DNA of 64,000 nucleotides from Eutreptiella sp. 'Long Island Sound 2002' (GCA_964036045.1 OZ038380.1:170134245-170198244); one strand, 5' to 3'; counted from the stretch's first letter, positions 22,871 through 33,200 are shown. Notes: generated by a model not told the origin, from the sequence alone. Numbers and translations are program-made.

Positions 22871-23430
22871 TCACTCAGAATGCTTAAATACTGCTCCGAG
22901 GAATTTTCGATGAACCTCTGAGCGCATGGGGCTCAGGCCCAACGCCACCCACTCAAGGTCCTGCTGACGCCGCCGCTTGTTATTGGGATGCCGTTCTCTA
23001 TCCCCCTCCGCCAAAGCATCAGCTTCATCGTTCCCTCGCGCATTCAGATGCGAAGGGGTCCAGATCAACTTTACTTGTGTGCCTGCTGGCCTTCGTAATC
23101 CCCCAATGTCCCGCCACAAGTCAGCGTGACCGATTTCCTGCCCCCGTGCCCGCCATCCATGCCGGGCCCATTTAACAGACCATTCTGTTATCCCCTTCTA
23201 AACATACTCTGAGTCCAGGATAATGATTAGGCGCTCCGCCCCCCTTCTGTGTTGCAGTGCATGCAGGACTCCCCTTAGCTCTGCCTGGCTGACACTTTGG
23301 CGCTCTGCTGTTGGTACCGGCGCTGAGAAATTCCTGCCTGCCCCATCCCCAAACCAAACCCCGTACCCTGCCTGCCACCAGCCGCCCACTTGCTTCGCCG
23401 AGCCATCAAGCCCGTAGCTTATACAAGGGA
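22871..23430 (-). pseudogene. LINE-type RNase H domain, interrupted by one stop codon
   Basis: Reading on the minus strand, the domain begins near YGLDGSAKQVGGWWQAGYGV (first catalytic Asp). It continues with VSQAELRGVLHALQ (catalytic Glu) and LIIILDSEYV (second Asp), then a TAG stop at about 23,198-23,200. The same frame resumes with KGITEWSVKWARHGW and ends with VKLIWTPSHLNARGNDEADA, LAEGD (motif His and last Asp). All four carboxylates are present, and only the nonsense codon breaks the frame, so decay is recent or the sequence has an error. RNase H domains of this layout occur downstream of reverse transcriptase in several non-LTR clades. Upstream minus frames (to about 24.0 kb) are Arg/Gly-rich and broken; no intact reverse transcriptase was found. 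Confidence 0.75.
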
Positions 23431-24916
23431 GGTGGGGGTTACAAGGTGAAACTGGATGCTGAGCCACTCTATCGCTTTGTTGCCAGGTGCCTTTGATGCG
23501 GGCGATTTTAGAGACAGCCAGGCGCCCTCCCTCGGGCACCTTTGCGCACCTTTGCGCACAGGGGTGGGCAACAGATGACATGCACGACACCATCTCCATG
23601 GACAGGGATCTGGATGGGCCCATTGCCTCCCCCCCTTGCCCTTCCCCGTCCTCTGCCTCCCCCGTGCAGGTGCGTCGTGCAGACCCTCCACAACGACCGC
23701 ACGGCGCTGTTCCTGTTCGGCGCATGGCAGGGCCTCTGGCAAGTGACGGCCATCCCTCTGCCCCTGCCCAGCGTCCCCCTCCCACTGCGGCGGGCCCTGG
23801 CCCCCGACATCCCGCAGTGCAGTGCCGCGGACCCGTGCCTCGAGACGCTCCGAATGCCTAACGTGGTTACACTGTTGGGACACATTCTCGCTCTGGGGCG
23901 ATGCAGGACTAGACCTTGCCGATGCACAAATATGTGGTATACCACAGAAACCGGGGGCACAGAAATCATTAGACGTGCGCTTCTTTTGACTAAACTCTTC
24001 CTGTATGTTCTCAGTAATCATTCAATGAATCATTTTACGCATCATTTTATTATTTTGTTTGCATCTTCTTTTGGGGCCAGGCCTAGCAGAGCCGTGGTGC
24101 CGTCAAGGCACTTGAAAAGAGTTGTCAGAAACAGGCGCTCTGCTGTTGTCAATTTCCAATGTTCCTCACAGGATGCCACAGATTCTAATATCTTATTGTT
24201 GACATCTATTGAAAGTGGTCTCCCAGGTGGTGTTGAAAAAGACGATGACAGTGCATCAGACACTGAGGTTGTGTGGGCAAAGAGTGTGCGTGGTGTATGG
24301 GGACTGGCAAATCTTTTTGCCAACGGAAAATGGTACGTCATGCGCAATGTTCCTGATGCAAGCTGCTGGCCATAGGGGCTGGAGCCCACTGCCGAGCCCC
24401 CTGCCAAGCCTGCCCCTGCTAGAAAAAGTGGCACACAGAGCCTGTTTCTGAGTAGAGCTGAACATGCATCCCAACGGGCATTGTCCGGCTCATTTTGTGG
24501 TTCATGCGCCCTCTTGTCTGCATGTCTTTTTTCGTGTCACGATTGCCCTCTGGAAAAGAGCGCGGTCGGGGACAGTGAACCGGGGCGTTTCATGCCGCAT
24601 TTTACCATTCCTGGTTCTATCAAATATCTGATGATTTAATGACATCTACGTGTCTGCAGGAATGTGAGATCTGCGTGTGATTGGATTGGAATCAAATGAA
24701 AAACGACAGATGCGTTCCGAGTATCATTCAAGCTGATCATGTTCAATGCCTCTCTCACAGCCGTGTTGCCACCAAATCCAGTATTCCACGTGTCAGACAA
24801 CCGCAGTCAACCAACGGCAGGTTGGGTAGTCGGACATGGAGAATAGTAGTGGCCCCACAAGTCAAGCGCCCTGACGCACCCCGTCCCCCCCGTGTCTAAG
24901 AACCACCAACGGTTTG
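23431..24916. other. Probable decayed retroelement body, then unassigned DNA
   Basis: Minus-strand frames between 23,431 and 24,020 could be the region upstream of RNase H in the retroelement but are too broken to name. A 130-codon minus frame at 24,042-24,434 and the plus frame ending at 24,375 overlap and neither is recognisable. Confidence 0.4.
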
Positions 24917-24998
24917 CCGCGGGACCAGGGGGTGGTTCTCGCGCACCATTTTCCATCCAAAAAGTCCCGCGCAACCAGGGGTCGCTTCTTGCGCACGG
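24917..24998 (+). repeat. Two copies of a 31-33-bp hairpin-prone repeat (third at 25746-25778)
   Basis: Copies at 24,917-24,948 and 24,966-24,998 share CCGCG..ACCAGGGG, then TTCT, then GCGCAC. The third copy lies about 0.8 kb on. AACCAGGGGCTGGTT in the third copy is a short hairpin. Role unknown. Confidence 0.65.
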
Positions 24999-25165
24999 CC
25001 ATGAGCAGCCCCGTACCGCGGAAAAAGAATTTTCCGGCGCACTGCCCCGGGGGAGGTGTGCCGTTTCCTTTCGCACAGTGCAAAACATAGACGAATGAAC
25101 ACCGAAGGACTGAATCGCAGCGAGCTGGGCTGCAGTGCGCCCTCCAATCAAATGAATGGAATGCT

Positions 25166-25366
25166 CTAATGTTCAACCGGTTCCGACGTGAACCCCTTCT
25201 TCCTGTGCGACACCATCCTGAATTCCTGTCTGCGCTGCCCCTTGGGGCCAGGCTTGGCTGCTGCCTTGGGCTTGTGAGCTGGCTCAGGGTTAGGCTTTGG
25301 GTCTGGGACCTTAAAATGCGATGGTATATAACAAGGTACATAACGTCTAGGGTACACAACCAGCAA
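25166..25366 (-). pseudogene. C-terminal fragment related to the SH3/Tudor-like family at 34.0 kb
   Basis: The minus frame ends in GQRRQEFRMVSHRKKGFTSE, PVEH and stop. This aligns by eye with the end of the fragment at 34,040 (HVQEFKVKWSRTKKFYNEPV, KG, stop). The shared pattern is QEF[RK]-x(4-6)-R-K/T-K-[GK]-F-x-x-EPV, preceded in both by a Lys/Pro/Ala-rich linker. The upstream part (RRYVPCYIPSHFKVPDPKP) is only weakly similar to KLYFTRDIPEGKWVPKN. I see no upstream module that completes a gene, so it is treated as a fragment. It may be a final exon with distant partners. Confidence 0.35.
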
Positions 25367-25745
25367 ATGTTTTTGGGGGTTCAGACCAAGATGAGCTGGC
25401 GTAGCCCGCTCACTTCACAGTACTTGAGATAACCTCTCGGAATCAAGGTTCAGAGCTGTCCAGTGCTACGATGATCCCACAGTGGCGTGGTAGCGGATCT
25501 GACACACAGTAGGATAACGTCGATAGTACATAACAAGGAATGGAAGAAGTGGTACAAAGCAAACATGTTCTCGCAAATACCTCAAATGCAGTCCCATGTG
25601 CCTCTACTTGCGTTCCAAATGCATGCATTGCCCTGCAACACACATGAAAATGGTGTCCTTCATACCTGAATAGCTGCCCTGCATGCACCACAGCCATGAG
25701 AACCCCAATTCTGTGGGGCGGGGGGGAAAGTAGTGCGGGAAAAAT

Positions 25746-25778
25746 GCCGCGGAACCAGGGGCTGGTTCTTGCGCATGG
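25746..25778 (+). repeat. Third copy of the hairpin-prone repeat
   Basis: Matches the copies at 24,917 and 24,966 (CCGCGGAACCAGGGGCTGG core). Confidence 0.65.
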
Positions 25779-25896
25779 CGGTTCCCAGACATGGGGGGGT
25801 TACCGTGTAGCAAGCCTATTGCTGCAAAGGAAAGGAGAATGTCACAAAGCTAAGACCTTTGTTGTACCCCACCCCCCTTGTATAAGCTACGCCAAT

Positions 25897-25951
25897 GTAC
25901 ACAATTATTACGGTCCCTACGCCTACTGTAGCTTGGACAAGGGCGTGGCTT
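25897..25951 (+). repeat. Identical 55-bp direct repeat, copy A (partner 26157-26211)
   Basis: All 55 bases match the second copy 260 bp downstream. A second shared segment (GGCCACATGTGCTGAAATTG plus GCAA) occurs at 25,990-26,013 and 26,073-26,096. This points to a recent local duplication of a larger unit. Confidence 0.95.
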
Positions 25952-26156
25952 GTGCACAAAACATACAACTGCCGACACACACGTGCGCAGGCCACATGTG
26001 CTGAAATTGGCAATTCAGGACCTATGGGATGCATCATCCTCAAAAAAAAAAAACCCTGGTGCACCAGCAGAGGGCCACATGTGCTGAAATTGGCAAATGT
26101 GACAACAAACCCATGTCTTATGTGGCCACACTACATTTCGTACGTAATTGAATTGC

Positions 26157-26211
26157 GTACACAATTATTACGGTCCCTACGCCTACTGTAGCTTGGACAA
26201 GGGCGTGGCTT
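26157..26211 (+). repeat. Identical 55-bp direct repeat, copy B (partner 25897-25951)
   Basis: Second copy, unchanged. Beyond it, GGCTTATACAAGGGGGG (26,291-26,319) recurs as AGCTTATACAAGGG at 23,412 and in inverted form at 25,871-25,887. Confidence 0.95.
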
Positions 26212-27415
26212 ATCCATGAGCGGTGGAAAGTCCAGCGACAGGTCCCCACCGACAGACCCACGCTCTCACAACCGTGCAGAGTCATCAATACGGCGGCTTA
26301 TACAAGGGGGGGGGGGGGGGTAGAAAGGAAATAGTGGTTTGGGGAAAGCACTGAACTTCGACTTGAAAAATGTTTCAAAACCGGGGTGTTTGCTTGAAAG
26401 AGTAAACGCCCCTCTACCAGCCCCCCCAAAATATCTCCAGAACAAAAGAAATAGTTGCCAACAACACACTTGCCATGAGGGTACGTTTGCCCGGCGCGCG
26501 CCCGGCATGCCCGGCGCGCCCACCATCCAAATGAATGTTCCGGCCATCTATCACAATGCTTTACCCCCAAACATCACCCCCTCCTCTAGCCCAGGAACCC
26601 TAAGCACACGCACATTGTATGACTGTTGGCAATCAAATAACTTCCAATTTTTTCGCCCAGCAAATGGGACGACCACATGCGCCCTGCCCTTGCAGGCTCC
26701 ATCATGGCCACCCACCTCAAAACCAAAGACTCCCCTTCTTGTGCGTGACGGACCACTCAAGTGGCCACACTGAAGAGTGGGAGTCCTTAACCCCAACTCG
26801 AGGGGCCACACCAAAGCGTGGAAAAACTTTGCCCGGCACGCCCGGCACGCTAACGTACTCTCCATGTAAAAAAACGGGCAGCGTTTAAACAAAACCCGGA
26901 AAAGTAAGACATGCAAATTTCAGGCAGCGGCATTTGGGGAAAACATTACCCATATTACAGCCCACGCTGAAACCACCCCTGCCAGACCTGGTGCAAACAG
27001 CAGAAAACAGAGAGATTGGGATCCAGCGTTGAAATTGCGTTTTGCAGCGGGACGAAATTGAAGCCACAAAGTCTGAAATCAACACTGAACACTGTGCTGG
27101 CGACTTCACACACCAAAAATATCTATTGCATCGGTACAGTGATAGGCAGGCGCTGCTCGAAGACAGGCGAAGAACTGTCGCAGACACCAATCAGGCCATT
27201 GCTTAGTGACTCCGGAGGGAGGGGTTTGGGCCTCGGCCAGGGCTCAGGCAGCCACCTACCCACGCGCCCATACACCCCATCCCCTACCTCCCCCCGCCCC
27301 CACCCCCGAGGGGGGAGGTCCTGTACCCTACACCCACAGTCACCTACAACCACCTGATTGAGAAGCCCCCACTTGTTGTCCCCTATAACCCAGAATGATA
27401 TAATGCATCAGAGGG
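26212..27415. other. No supported gene; G-tract at about 26,306
   Basis: Several 90-140-codon frames overlap without recognisable domains. The G-tract is preceded by CTTATACAA and followed by TAGAAAGG. Confidence 0.5.
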
Positions 27416-27490
27416 AGTACTCGCACCGTGCGCACACCGTGTGCGGACCAGGCGCACACGGTGCGCGCACCGTGCCAAGTATTTGAACAA
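27416..27490 (-). repeat. Hairpin-bearing dispersed repeat (inverted relative to 35560-35612)
   Basis: Centred on GCACCGTGCGCACACCGTGT, then a short spacer, then a near-complementary arm (GCGCACACGGTGCGCGCACC), giving a stem of about 22 bp with a few mismatches. Read on the minus strand, the flanks (CAAATACTTG before, ACTCCCTCT after) match 35,560-35,612 on the plus strand. The two loci are therefore inverted copies of one element with a variable-length CACCGTGCGCG core. Confidence 0.7.
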
Positions 27491-27574
27491 CTTCCCCAGC
27501 AGATGGTCTACCAAGGAGAGGGGTTGTAGATGGTACCTGGTAGGCTCTGAAGTGTTACCATTCCCCCTGGTTGG

Positions 27575-27712
27575 CTCTCAATGGTTGCTGTTATATCCTA
27601 GTGGGCCTTGGATGGTTACTGTTATTTCCTGATGGGCTCTGGATAATTGCTGTTATTTCTTGGTGGGTCCTGGATGCTGGCTGTTATTTCCTGGTGGGTC
27701 CTGGATGGTTCA
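27575..27712 (+). repeat. About 35-bp minisatellite, four diverged units
   Basis: The unit resembles GGTTACTGTTATTTCCTGAT followed by GGGCTCTGGAT. A similar pair of units lies at 35,500-35,555, next to the other copy of the hairpin repeat. Confidence 0.75.
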
Positions 27713-27893
27713 ACCTTGAAATAAACACTGGCCCGAGGCTTTTCAGCCAGTGGCCAGTAGATTGTAAATTTTGGTTTAAATTTTTGTGTTTTCCACCTTT
27801 TTTTGAGAGAAATAAAAAAAAAATCTACCATTTTACCTGTTTCATGCCTCTTTCTTCCTACCCATTCCCCAAATGTTTCATAACAAACAATTA

Positions 27894-27900
27894 GTCATTC
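27894..27900 (+). repeat. 7-bp target-site duplication, left (GTCATTC)
   Basis: GTCATTC lies immediately before the left terminal inverted repeat, and the same 7 bases immediately follow the right one at 29,319-29,325. Confidence 0.8.
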
Positions 27901-27950
27901 CAGGGGTGTGCGCCCGCCAGTGCCAGACGACGGCTCCCCGCCAGAGGACT

Positions 27951-28258
27951 GGAATTATGGGAATTATGGGGAATTATGGGGAATTATGGGGAATTATGGG
28001 GAATTATGGTGGAATTATGGGGAATTATGGTGGAATTATGGGGAATTATGGGGGAATCATGGGGGAATCATGGGGGAATCATGGGGAATCATGGGGAATT
28101 ATGGGGAATTAGGGGGAATTGTGGGGAATTATGGGGAATTTGGGTGGAATTACGGGGAATTATGGGGAATTATGGGTGAATTTTGGGGAATTATGGGGAA
28201 TTATGGTGGAATTATGGGGAATTATGGGGAATTATGGAGAATTATGGTGGAATTATGG
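27951..28258 (+). repeat. GGAATTATGG-type minisatellite, left arm
   Basis: About two dozen units of 12-14 bp built on GGAATTATGGGG, with variants GGTGGAATTATGG, GGGGGAATCATGG and GGAATTTTGG. It encodes spurious NYGELWGIM repeats. Confidence 0.95.
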
Positions 28259-28261
28259 CTT

Positions 28262-28640
28262 GGTTTTGATTCTTGACGCGTTGCTCTTTGTTCCCGATGG
28301 CTTGCTTTTGATTCTTGCCGGGTTGCTTTTAATTACTGTTGCTGGTTGCTGATGCTTGGTGGCTTGCTGTTGATTCCTGATGTGTTGCCCAGTTGCTGGT
28401 GATCCCTGCTGGTCTATTCTTGATTCATGGTGGCTTGCTGTTGATTCCTGCTCGTTCGTTCTTGAATCCTGGTGGCTCGTTGTTGATTCTTGATGTGTTG
28501 CTTTTGACTGTTCCCCAGTTGCTGTTTATTCTTGCTAGTCTTGATTCCTGGTGGCCTGCCGTTGATCCCTGCTAGTTTGTTCTTCATTCCCGGTGGCCTG
28601 CTTGATTCCTAACGGGTTGGCTTGGAGAAACAAAGGCAAG
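28262..28640 (+). repeat. T-rich degenerate minisatellite in the element's centre
   Basis: Repeated TTGATTCCTGGTGGCTTGC-like words at irregular 20-45 bp spacing. No coding potential is supported. Confidence 0.6.
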
Positions 28641-28714
28641 CACAATGCACATGCACGTGAGGACGCCGTGGAACATAATCACGCTGCATCATTGTTGCAT
28701 AAGTCTTTCAAGTC

Positions 28715-28840
28715 TTAAAAGTCAGGTGGGCACTCGGCACTCTCCTTTGCACGGGTGCGGGGCCCATCGTGGGCCTGCCCTAATAACCACTCGACATCCT
28801 CCTCCTCCTCCTCCTCCTCCTCCTCCTCCTCCTCCTCGCC
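28715..28840 (-). pseudogene. Captured gene fragment: acidic run plus conserved C-terminus
   Basis: On the minus strand a poly-Glu stretch, encoded by (CCT)n at 28,798-28,837, leads into EDVEWLLGQAHDGPRTRAKE, then SAECPPDF and stop. The frame 29,991-30,203, outside the element, ends with EDVMWLLGMAHDGPCTRERE, then GLEWPPDF and stop. The matching residues and the matching stop position show common descent. The protein family is unknown to me. The part upstream of the Glu run in the longer frame (28,841-29,224) is translated minisatellite and not meaningful. Confidence 0.5.
28798..28837 (+). repeat. (CCT)n microsatellite
   Basis: About 13 CCT units, with a second short CTCCTCC patch just downstream (28,845-28,855). 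Confidence 0.95.
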
Positions 28841-29007
28841 CTGCCCCTCCTCCTCTTTATTTGGCTTGAACTCTGCCCGATCCTCCTCCTCGAGTTCCAT
28901 TGAGACACGATGGACTTCAGCAAGTGAGGATGAAAGTCTGACATGTCTGTGGAAGCAAGGGGACATACGACGACAAAAAACAACAATCAGCAACACAAGA
29001 AATGACA

Positions 29008-29186
29008 TCCCATAATTCCCCATAATTCCCCATAATTCACCATAATTCCCCATAATTCCCCATAATTCCACCATAACTCCCCATAATTCCCCATAATTGC
29101 CCATAATTCCCCATAATTCCACATGATTCCCCATAATTCCCCATAATTCCACCATAATTCCCCATAATTCCCCATAATTCCACCAA
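29008..29186 (-). repeat. GGAATTATGG-type minisatellite, right (inverted) arm
   Basis: Reverse-complement units (CCATAATTCCCC) with the same variant types as the left arm, giving inverted minisatellite arms separated by about 750 bp. Confidence 0.95.
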
Positions 29187-29318
29187 TCCCAATCATTCCA
29201 CCGGCAGCTGTTCGACAAGCCCACTATAGCCTTTAGGAATTATGGGAAATTTCCCCGCCACCGCCAGACGAACTTTCCCCGCCAGCACCGCCAGCGGTTT
29301 GGCGGCCGCACACCCCTG

Positions 29319-29325
29319 GTCATTC
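29319..29325 (+). repeat. 7-bp target-site duplication, right (GTCATTC)
   Basis: Matches 27,894-27,900 exactly. The next base is A; the base before the left copy is also A. Confidence 0.8.
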
Positions 29326-29365
29326 ATGCATATGACCTAGACACCACTAACACCACTCTGTTTGA

Positions 29366-29860
29366 ATGCTGTTTTTTTACAACTCTGGATGTGTGCTGTT
29401 TATTCCGGATTGTCATATGAACATCACTGCTTATTTTTTTTTTACAACTCTGGATGGGTGCTATTTATTCCTGATGGTGATTTGGTCATCACTATTAAAT
29501 TTTTTACAACTCTGGATGGGTGCTGGTTATTTCTGATTGTGAACTGGTCATCCCTGTTTGGTTTTTTTTACAACTCTGGACGGGTGCTGTTTATTCCTGA
29601 TTGTCATATGTCCATCGCTGTTTATTTTTTTACAACCCTGGATGAGTGCTGTTTGTTTCTCATTGTCACCTGGACATCCCTGTTTCTTTTTTTTACAACT
29701 CTAGATGGGTGCTGTTTATTCCTATTGTCACCTGGCCATCGCTGTTTATTTTTTTTGCAACTCCGGATGGGTGTTGTTTGTTTGCTGATTGTCATCTAGG
29801 CATCGCTGGTGTTTTTTTTTTACAACTCTGGATGGGTGCTGTTTATTCCCAATTCCCCAC
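29366..29860 (+). repeat. About 63-bp minisatellite, eight units
   Basis: Units start with TTTTTTTACAACTCTGGATG and continue GGTGCTGTTTATTCCTGATT, then a variable GTCATMTGGMCATC part. Spacing is 62-65 bp. The transmembrane-looking plus frames here are translated repeats. Confidence 0.92.
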
Positions 29861-29990
29861 TTGCAACAAAATGTGGCATGGCATGGACACCCTCATCCCA
29901 AGCAATACACATTGTCCAATGCACGGGATATGTTAATTGCAAATGCGTCACAATGTATTGTGCGTGGGCACCATTGCCCAACTGCAAACG

Positions 29991-30203
29991 TTAGAAATCT
30001 GGCGGCCACTCCAATCCCTCCCTCTCCCTCGTGCACGGTCCATCATGAGCCATGCCCAAAAGCCACATCACATCCTCCTGCAGCACACCACTGTCAGAAG
30101 GTTTACCAGATTGGGGCTGAGACGAAGACGTGGCGGGGAATGGGCATTTGGGGGGTCCAATTGTGCCTACCCCATTCTGAACCGCATGCCACCACTGGCT
30201 CAC
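29991..30203 (-). CDS. Terminal exon or fragment of an unknown protein
   Basis: A minus frame of 70 codons, of which the last 29 residues (EDVMWLLGMAHDGPCTRERE... ending PPDF) have a diverged copy inside the transposon-like element at 28,715. Conservation of residues and stop between copies suggests real coding descent. The N-terminal part of the frame crosses the left edge of the 330-bp array and is probably not genuine. TACCAGATTGGGGCTGAG on the plus strand nearby offers no clear splice site. Family unknown. Confidence 0.35.
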   Translation of the reverse strand: MSQWWHAVQNGVGTIGPPKCPFPATSSSQPQSGKPSDSGVLQEDVMWLLGMAHDGPCTREREGLEWPPDF

Positions 30204-33200
30204 AGTTCACAGCATTCAACGCCCAAATGGGCTTTGGTTGGTGGGTGCAGATGCTGTAAACTGGCCCATACGTTGACATGCACACCGTGGCCAGTCGCAT
30301 GTCAAAGAGCCATGGCCGTACATGGGGTTCACAGCGGTGCAGGAACAACCTGAAATTCCGAAACACGAAGCATTCTGCGAAATACATAGAGAAATGTATT
30401 GCCTTGGATGCAACAGACACAGTTGCACAGCCAGGCCAGGTGCAAGCGGAGAATCAGTTGTGCCACACAGCAAATTGCCGAACAGCATCAAAGTGCCTAC
30501 CCCATTCTGAACCGCATGCCACCACTGGCTCACAGTTCACAGCATTCAACGCCCAGATGGGCTTTGGTTGGTGGGTGCAGATGCTGTAAACTGGCCCATA
30601 CGTTGACATGCACACCGTGGCCAGTCGCATGTCAAAGAGCCATGGCTGTACATGCGGTTCACAGCGATGCAGGAACAACCTGAAATTCCGAAACACGAAG
30701 CATTCTGCGAAATACATAGAGAAATGTATTGCCTTGGATGCAACAGACACAGTTGCACAGCCAGGCCAGGTGCAAGCGGAGAATCAGTTGCGCCACACAG
30801 CAAATTGCCGAACAGCATCAAAGTGCCTACCCAATTCTGAACCGCATGCCACCACTGGCTCACAGTTCACAGCATTCAACGCCCAAATGGGCTTTGGTTG
30901 GTGGGTGCAGATGCTGTAAACTGGCCCATACGTTGACATGCACACCGTGGCCAGTCGCATGTCAAAGAGCCATGGCTGTACATGCGGTTCACAGCGGTGC
31001 AGGAACAACCTGAAATTCCGAAACACGAAGCATTCTGCGAAATACATAGAGAAATGTATTGCCTTGGATGCAACAGACACAGTTGCACAGCCAGGCCAGG
31101 TGCAAGCGGAGAATCAGTTGCGCCACACAGCAAATTGCCGAACAGCATCAAAGTGCCTACCCCATTCTGAACCGCATGCCACCACTGGCTCACAGTTCAC
31201 AGCATTCCCCGCCCAAATGGGCTTTGGTTGGTGGGTGCAGATGCTGTAAACTGGCCCATACGTTGACATGCACACCGTGGCCAGTAGCATGTCAAAGAGC
31301 CATGGCTGTACATGCGGTTCACAGCGGTGCAGGAACAACCTGAAATTCCGAAACACGAAGCATTCTGCGAAATACATAGGGAAATGTATTGCCTTGGATG
31401 CAACAGACACAGTTGCACAGCCAGGCCAGGTGCAAGCGGAGAATCAGTTGCGCCACACAGCAAATTGCCGAACAGCATAAAGGTGCCTACCCCATTCTGA
31501 ACCGCATGCCACCACTGGCTCACAGTTCACAGCATTCCCCGCCCAAATGGGCTTTGGTTGGTGGGTGCAGATGCTGTAAACTGGCCCATACGTTGACATG
31601 CACACCGTGGCCAGTAGCATGTCAAAGAGCCATGGCCGTACATGGGGTTCACAGCGGTGCAGGAACAACCTGAAATTCCGAAACACGAAGCATTCTGCGA
31701 AATACATAGAGAAATGTATTGCCTTGGATGCAACAGACACAGTTGCACAGCCAGGCCAGGTGCAAGCGGAGAATCAGTTGTGCCACACAGCAAATTGCCG
31801 AACAGCATCAAAGTGCCTACCCCATTCTGAACCGCATGCCACCACTGGCTCACAGTTCACAGCATTCCCCGCCCAAATGGGCTTTGGTTGGTGGGTGCAG
31901 ATGCTGTAAACTGGCCCATACGTTGACATGCACACCGTGGCCAGTAGCATGTCAAAGAGCCATGGCCGTACATGCGGTTCACAGCGGTGCAGGAACAACC
32001 TGAAATTCCGAAACACGAAGCATTCTGCGAAATACATAGAGAAATGTATTGCCTTGGATGCAACAGACACAGTTGCACAGCCAGGCCAGGTGCAAGCGGA
32101 GAATCAGTTGCGCCACACAGCAAATTGCCGAACAGCATCAAAGTGCCTACCCCATTCTGAACCGCATGCCACCACTGGCTCACAGTTCACAGCATTCCCC
32201 GCCCAAATGGGCTTTGGTTGGTGGGTGCAGATGCTGTAAACTGGCCCATACGTTGACATGCACACCGTGGCCAGTAGCATGTCAAAGAGCCATGGCCGTA
32301 CATGCGGTTCACAGCGGTGCAGGAACAACCTGAAATTCCGAAACACGAAGCATTCTGCGAAATACATAGAGAAATGTATTGCCTTGGATGCAACAGACAC
32401 AGTTGCACAGCCAGGCCAGGTGCAAGCGGAGAATCAGTTGAGCCACACAGCAAATTGACGAACAGCATACCCCATTCTGAACCGCATGCCACCACTGGCT
32501 CACAGTTCACAGCATTCCCCGCCCAAATGGGCTTTGGTTGGTGGGTGCAGATGCTGTAAACTGGCCCATACGTTGACATGCACACCGTGGCCAGTAGCAT
32601 GTCAAAGAGCCATGGCCGTACATGCGGTTCACAGCGGTGCAGGAACAACCTGAAATTCCGAAACACGAAGCATTCTGCGAAATACATAGAGAAATGTATT
32701 GCCTTGGATGCAACAGACACAGTTGCACAGCCAGGCCAGGTGCAAGCGGAGAATCAGTTGCGCCACACAGCAAATTGCCGAACAGCATAAAAGTGCCTAC
32801 CCCATTCTGAACCGCATGCCACCACTGGCTCACAGTTCACAGCATTCCCCGCCCAAATGGGCTTTGGTTGGTGGGTGCAGATGCTGTAAACTGGCCCATA
32901 CGTTGACATGCACACCGTGGCCAGTAGCATGTCAAAGAGCCATGGCCGTACATGGGGTTCACAGCGGTGCAGGAACAACCTGAAATTCCGAAACACGAAG
33001 CATTCTGCGAAATACATAGAGAAATGTATTGCCTTGGATGCAACAGACACAGTTGCACAGCCAGGCCAGGTGCAAGCGGAGAATCAGTTGTGCCACACAG
33101 CAAATTGCCGAACAGCATCAAAGTGCCTACCCCATTCTGAACCGCATGCCACCACTGGCTCACAGTTCACAGCATTCCCCGCCCAAATGGGCTTTGGTTG

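Larger units (their letters stand above)
27901..29318. mobile_element. 1,418-bp non-autonomous element with terminal inverted repeats
   Basis: The ends are inverted copies of CAGGGGTGTGCG[C/G]CCGCCA (27,901-27,919 and 29,300-29,318), flanked by a 7-bp GTCATTC duplication. CAGGGGTG ends are typical of hAT-like DNA transposons, which usually make 8-bp duplications, so the superfamily is uncertain. Inside each end lie GCC-rich subterminal pieces and then long minisatellite arms: GGAATTATGG type at 27,951-28,258 and its complement at 29,008-29,186. The arms could fold into a large hairpin. The centre (28,260-28,800) holds a T-rich minisatellite and a (CCT)n run. There is no transposase frame. A minus-strand frame (28,715-29,224) ends in a peptide related to one outside the element at 29,991. 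Confidence 0.85.

Noticed and set aside
27908-28276. NYGELWGIM repeat protein
   Set aside because: Translated minisatellite inside the terminal-inverted-repeat element; no flanking coding support.
29362-29936. Membrane protein with repeated hydrophobic segments
   Set aside because: The frames are translations of the 63-bp T-rich minisatellite.
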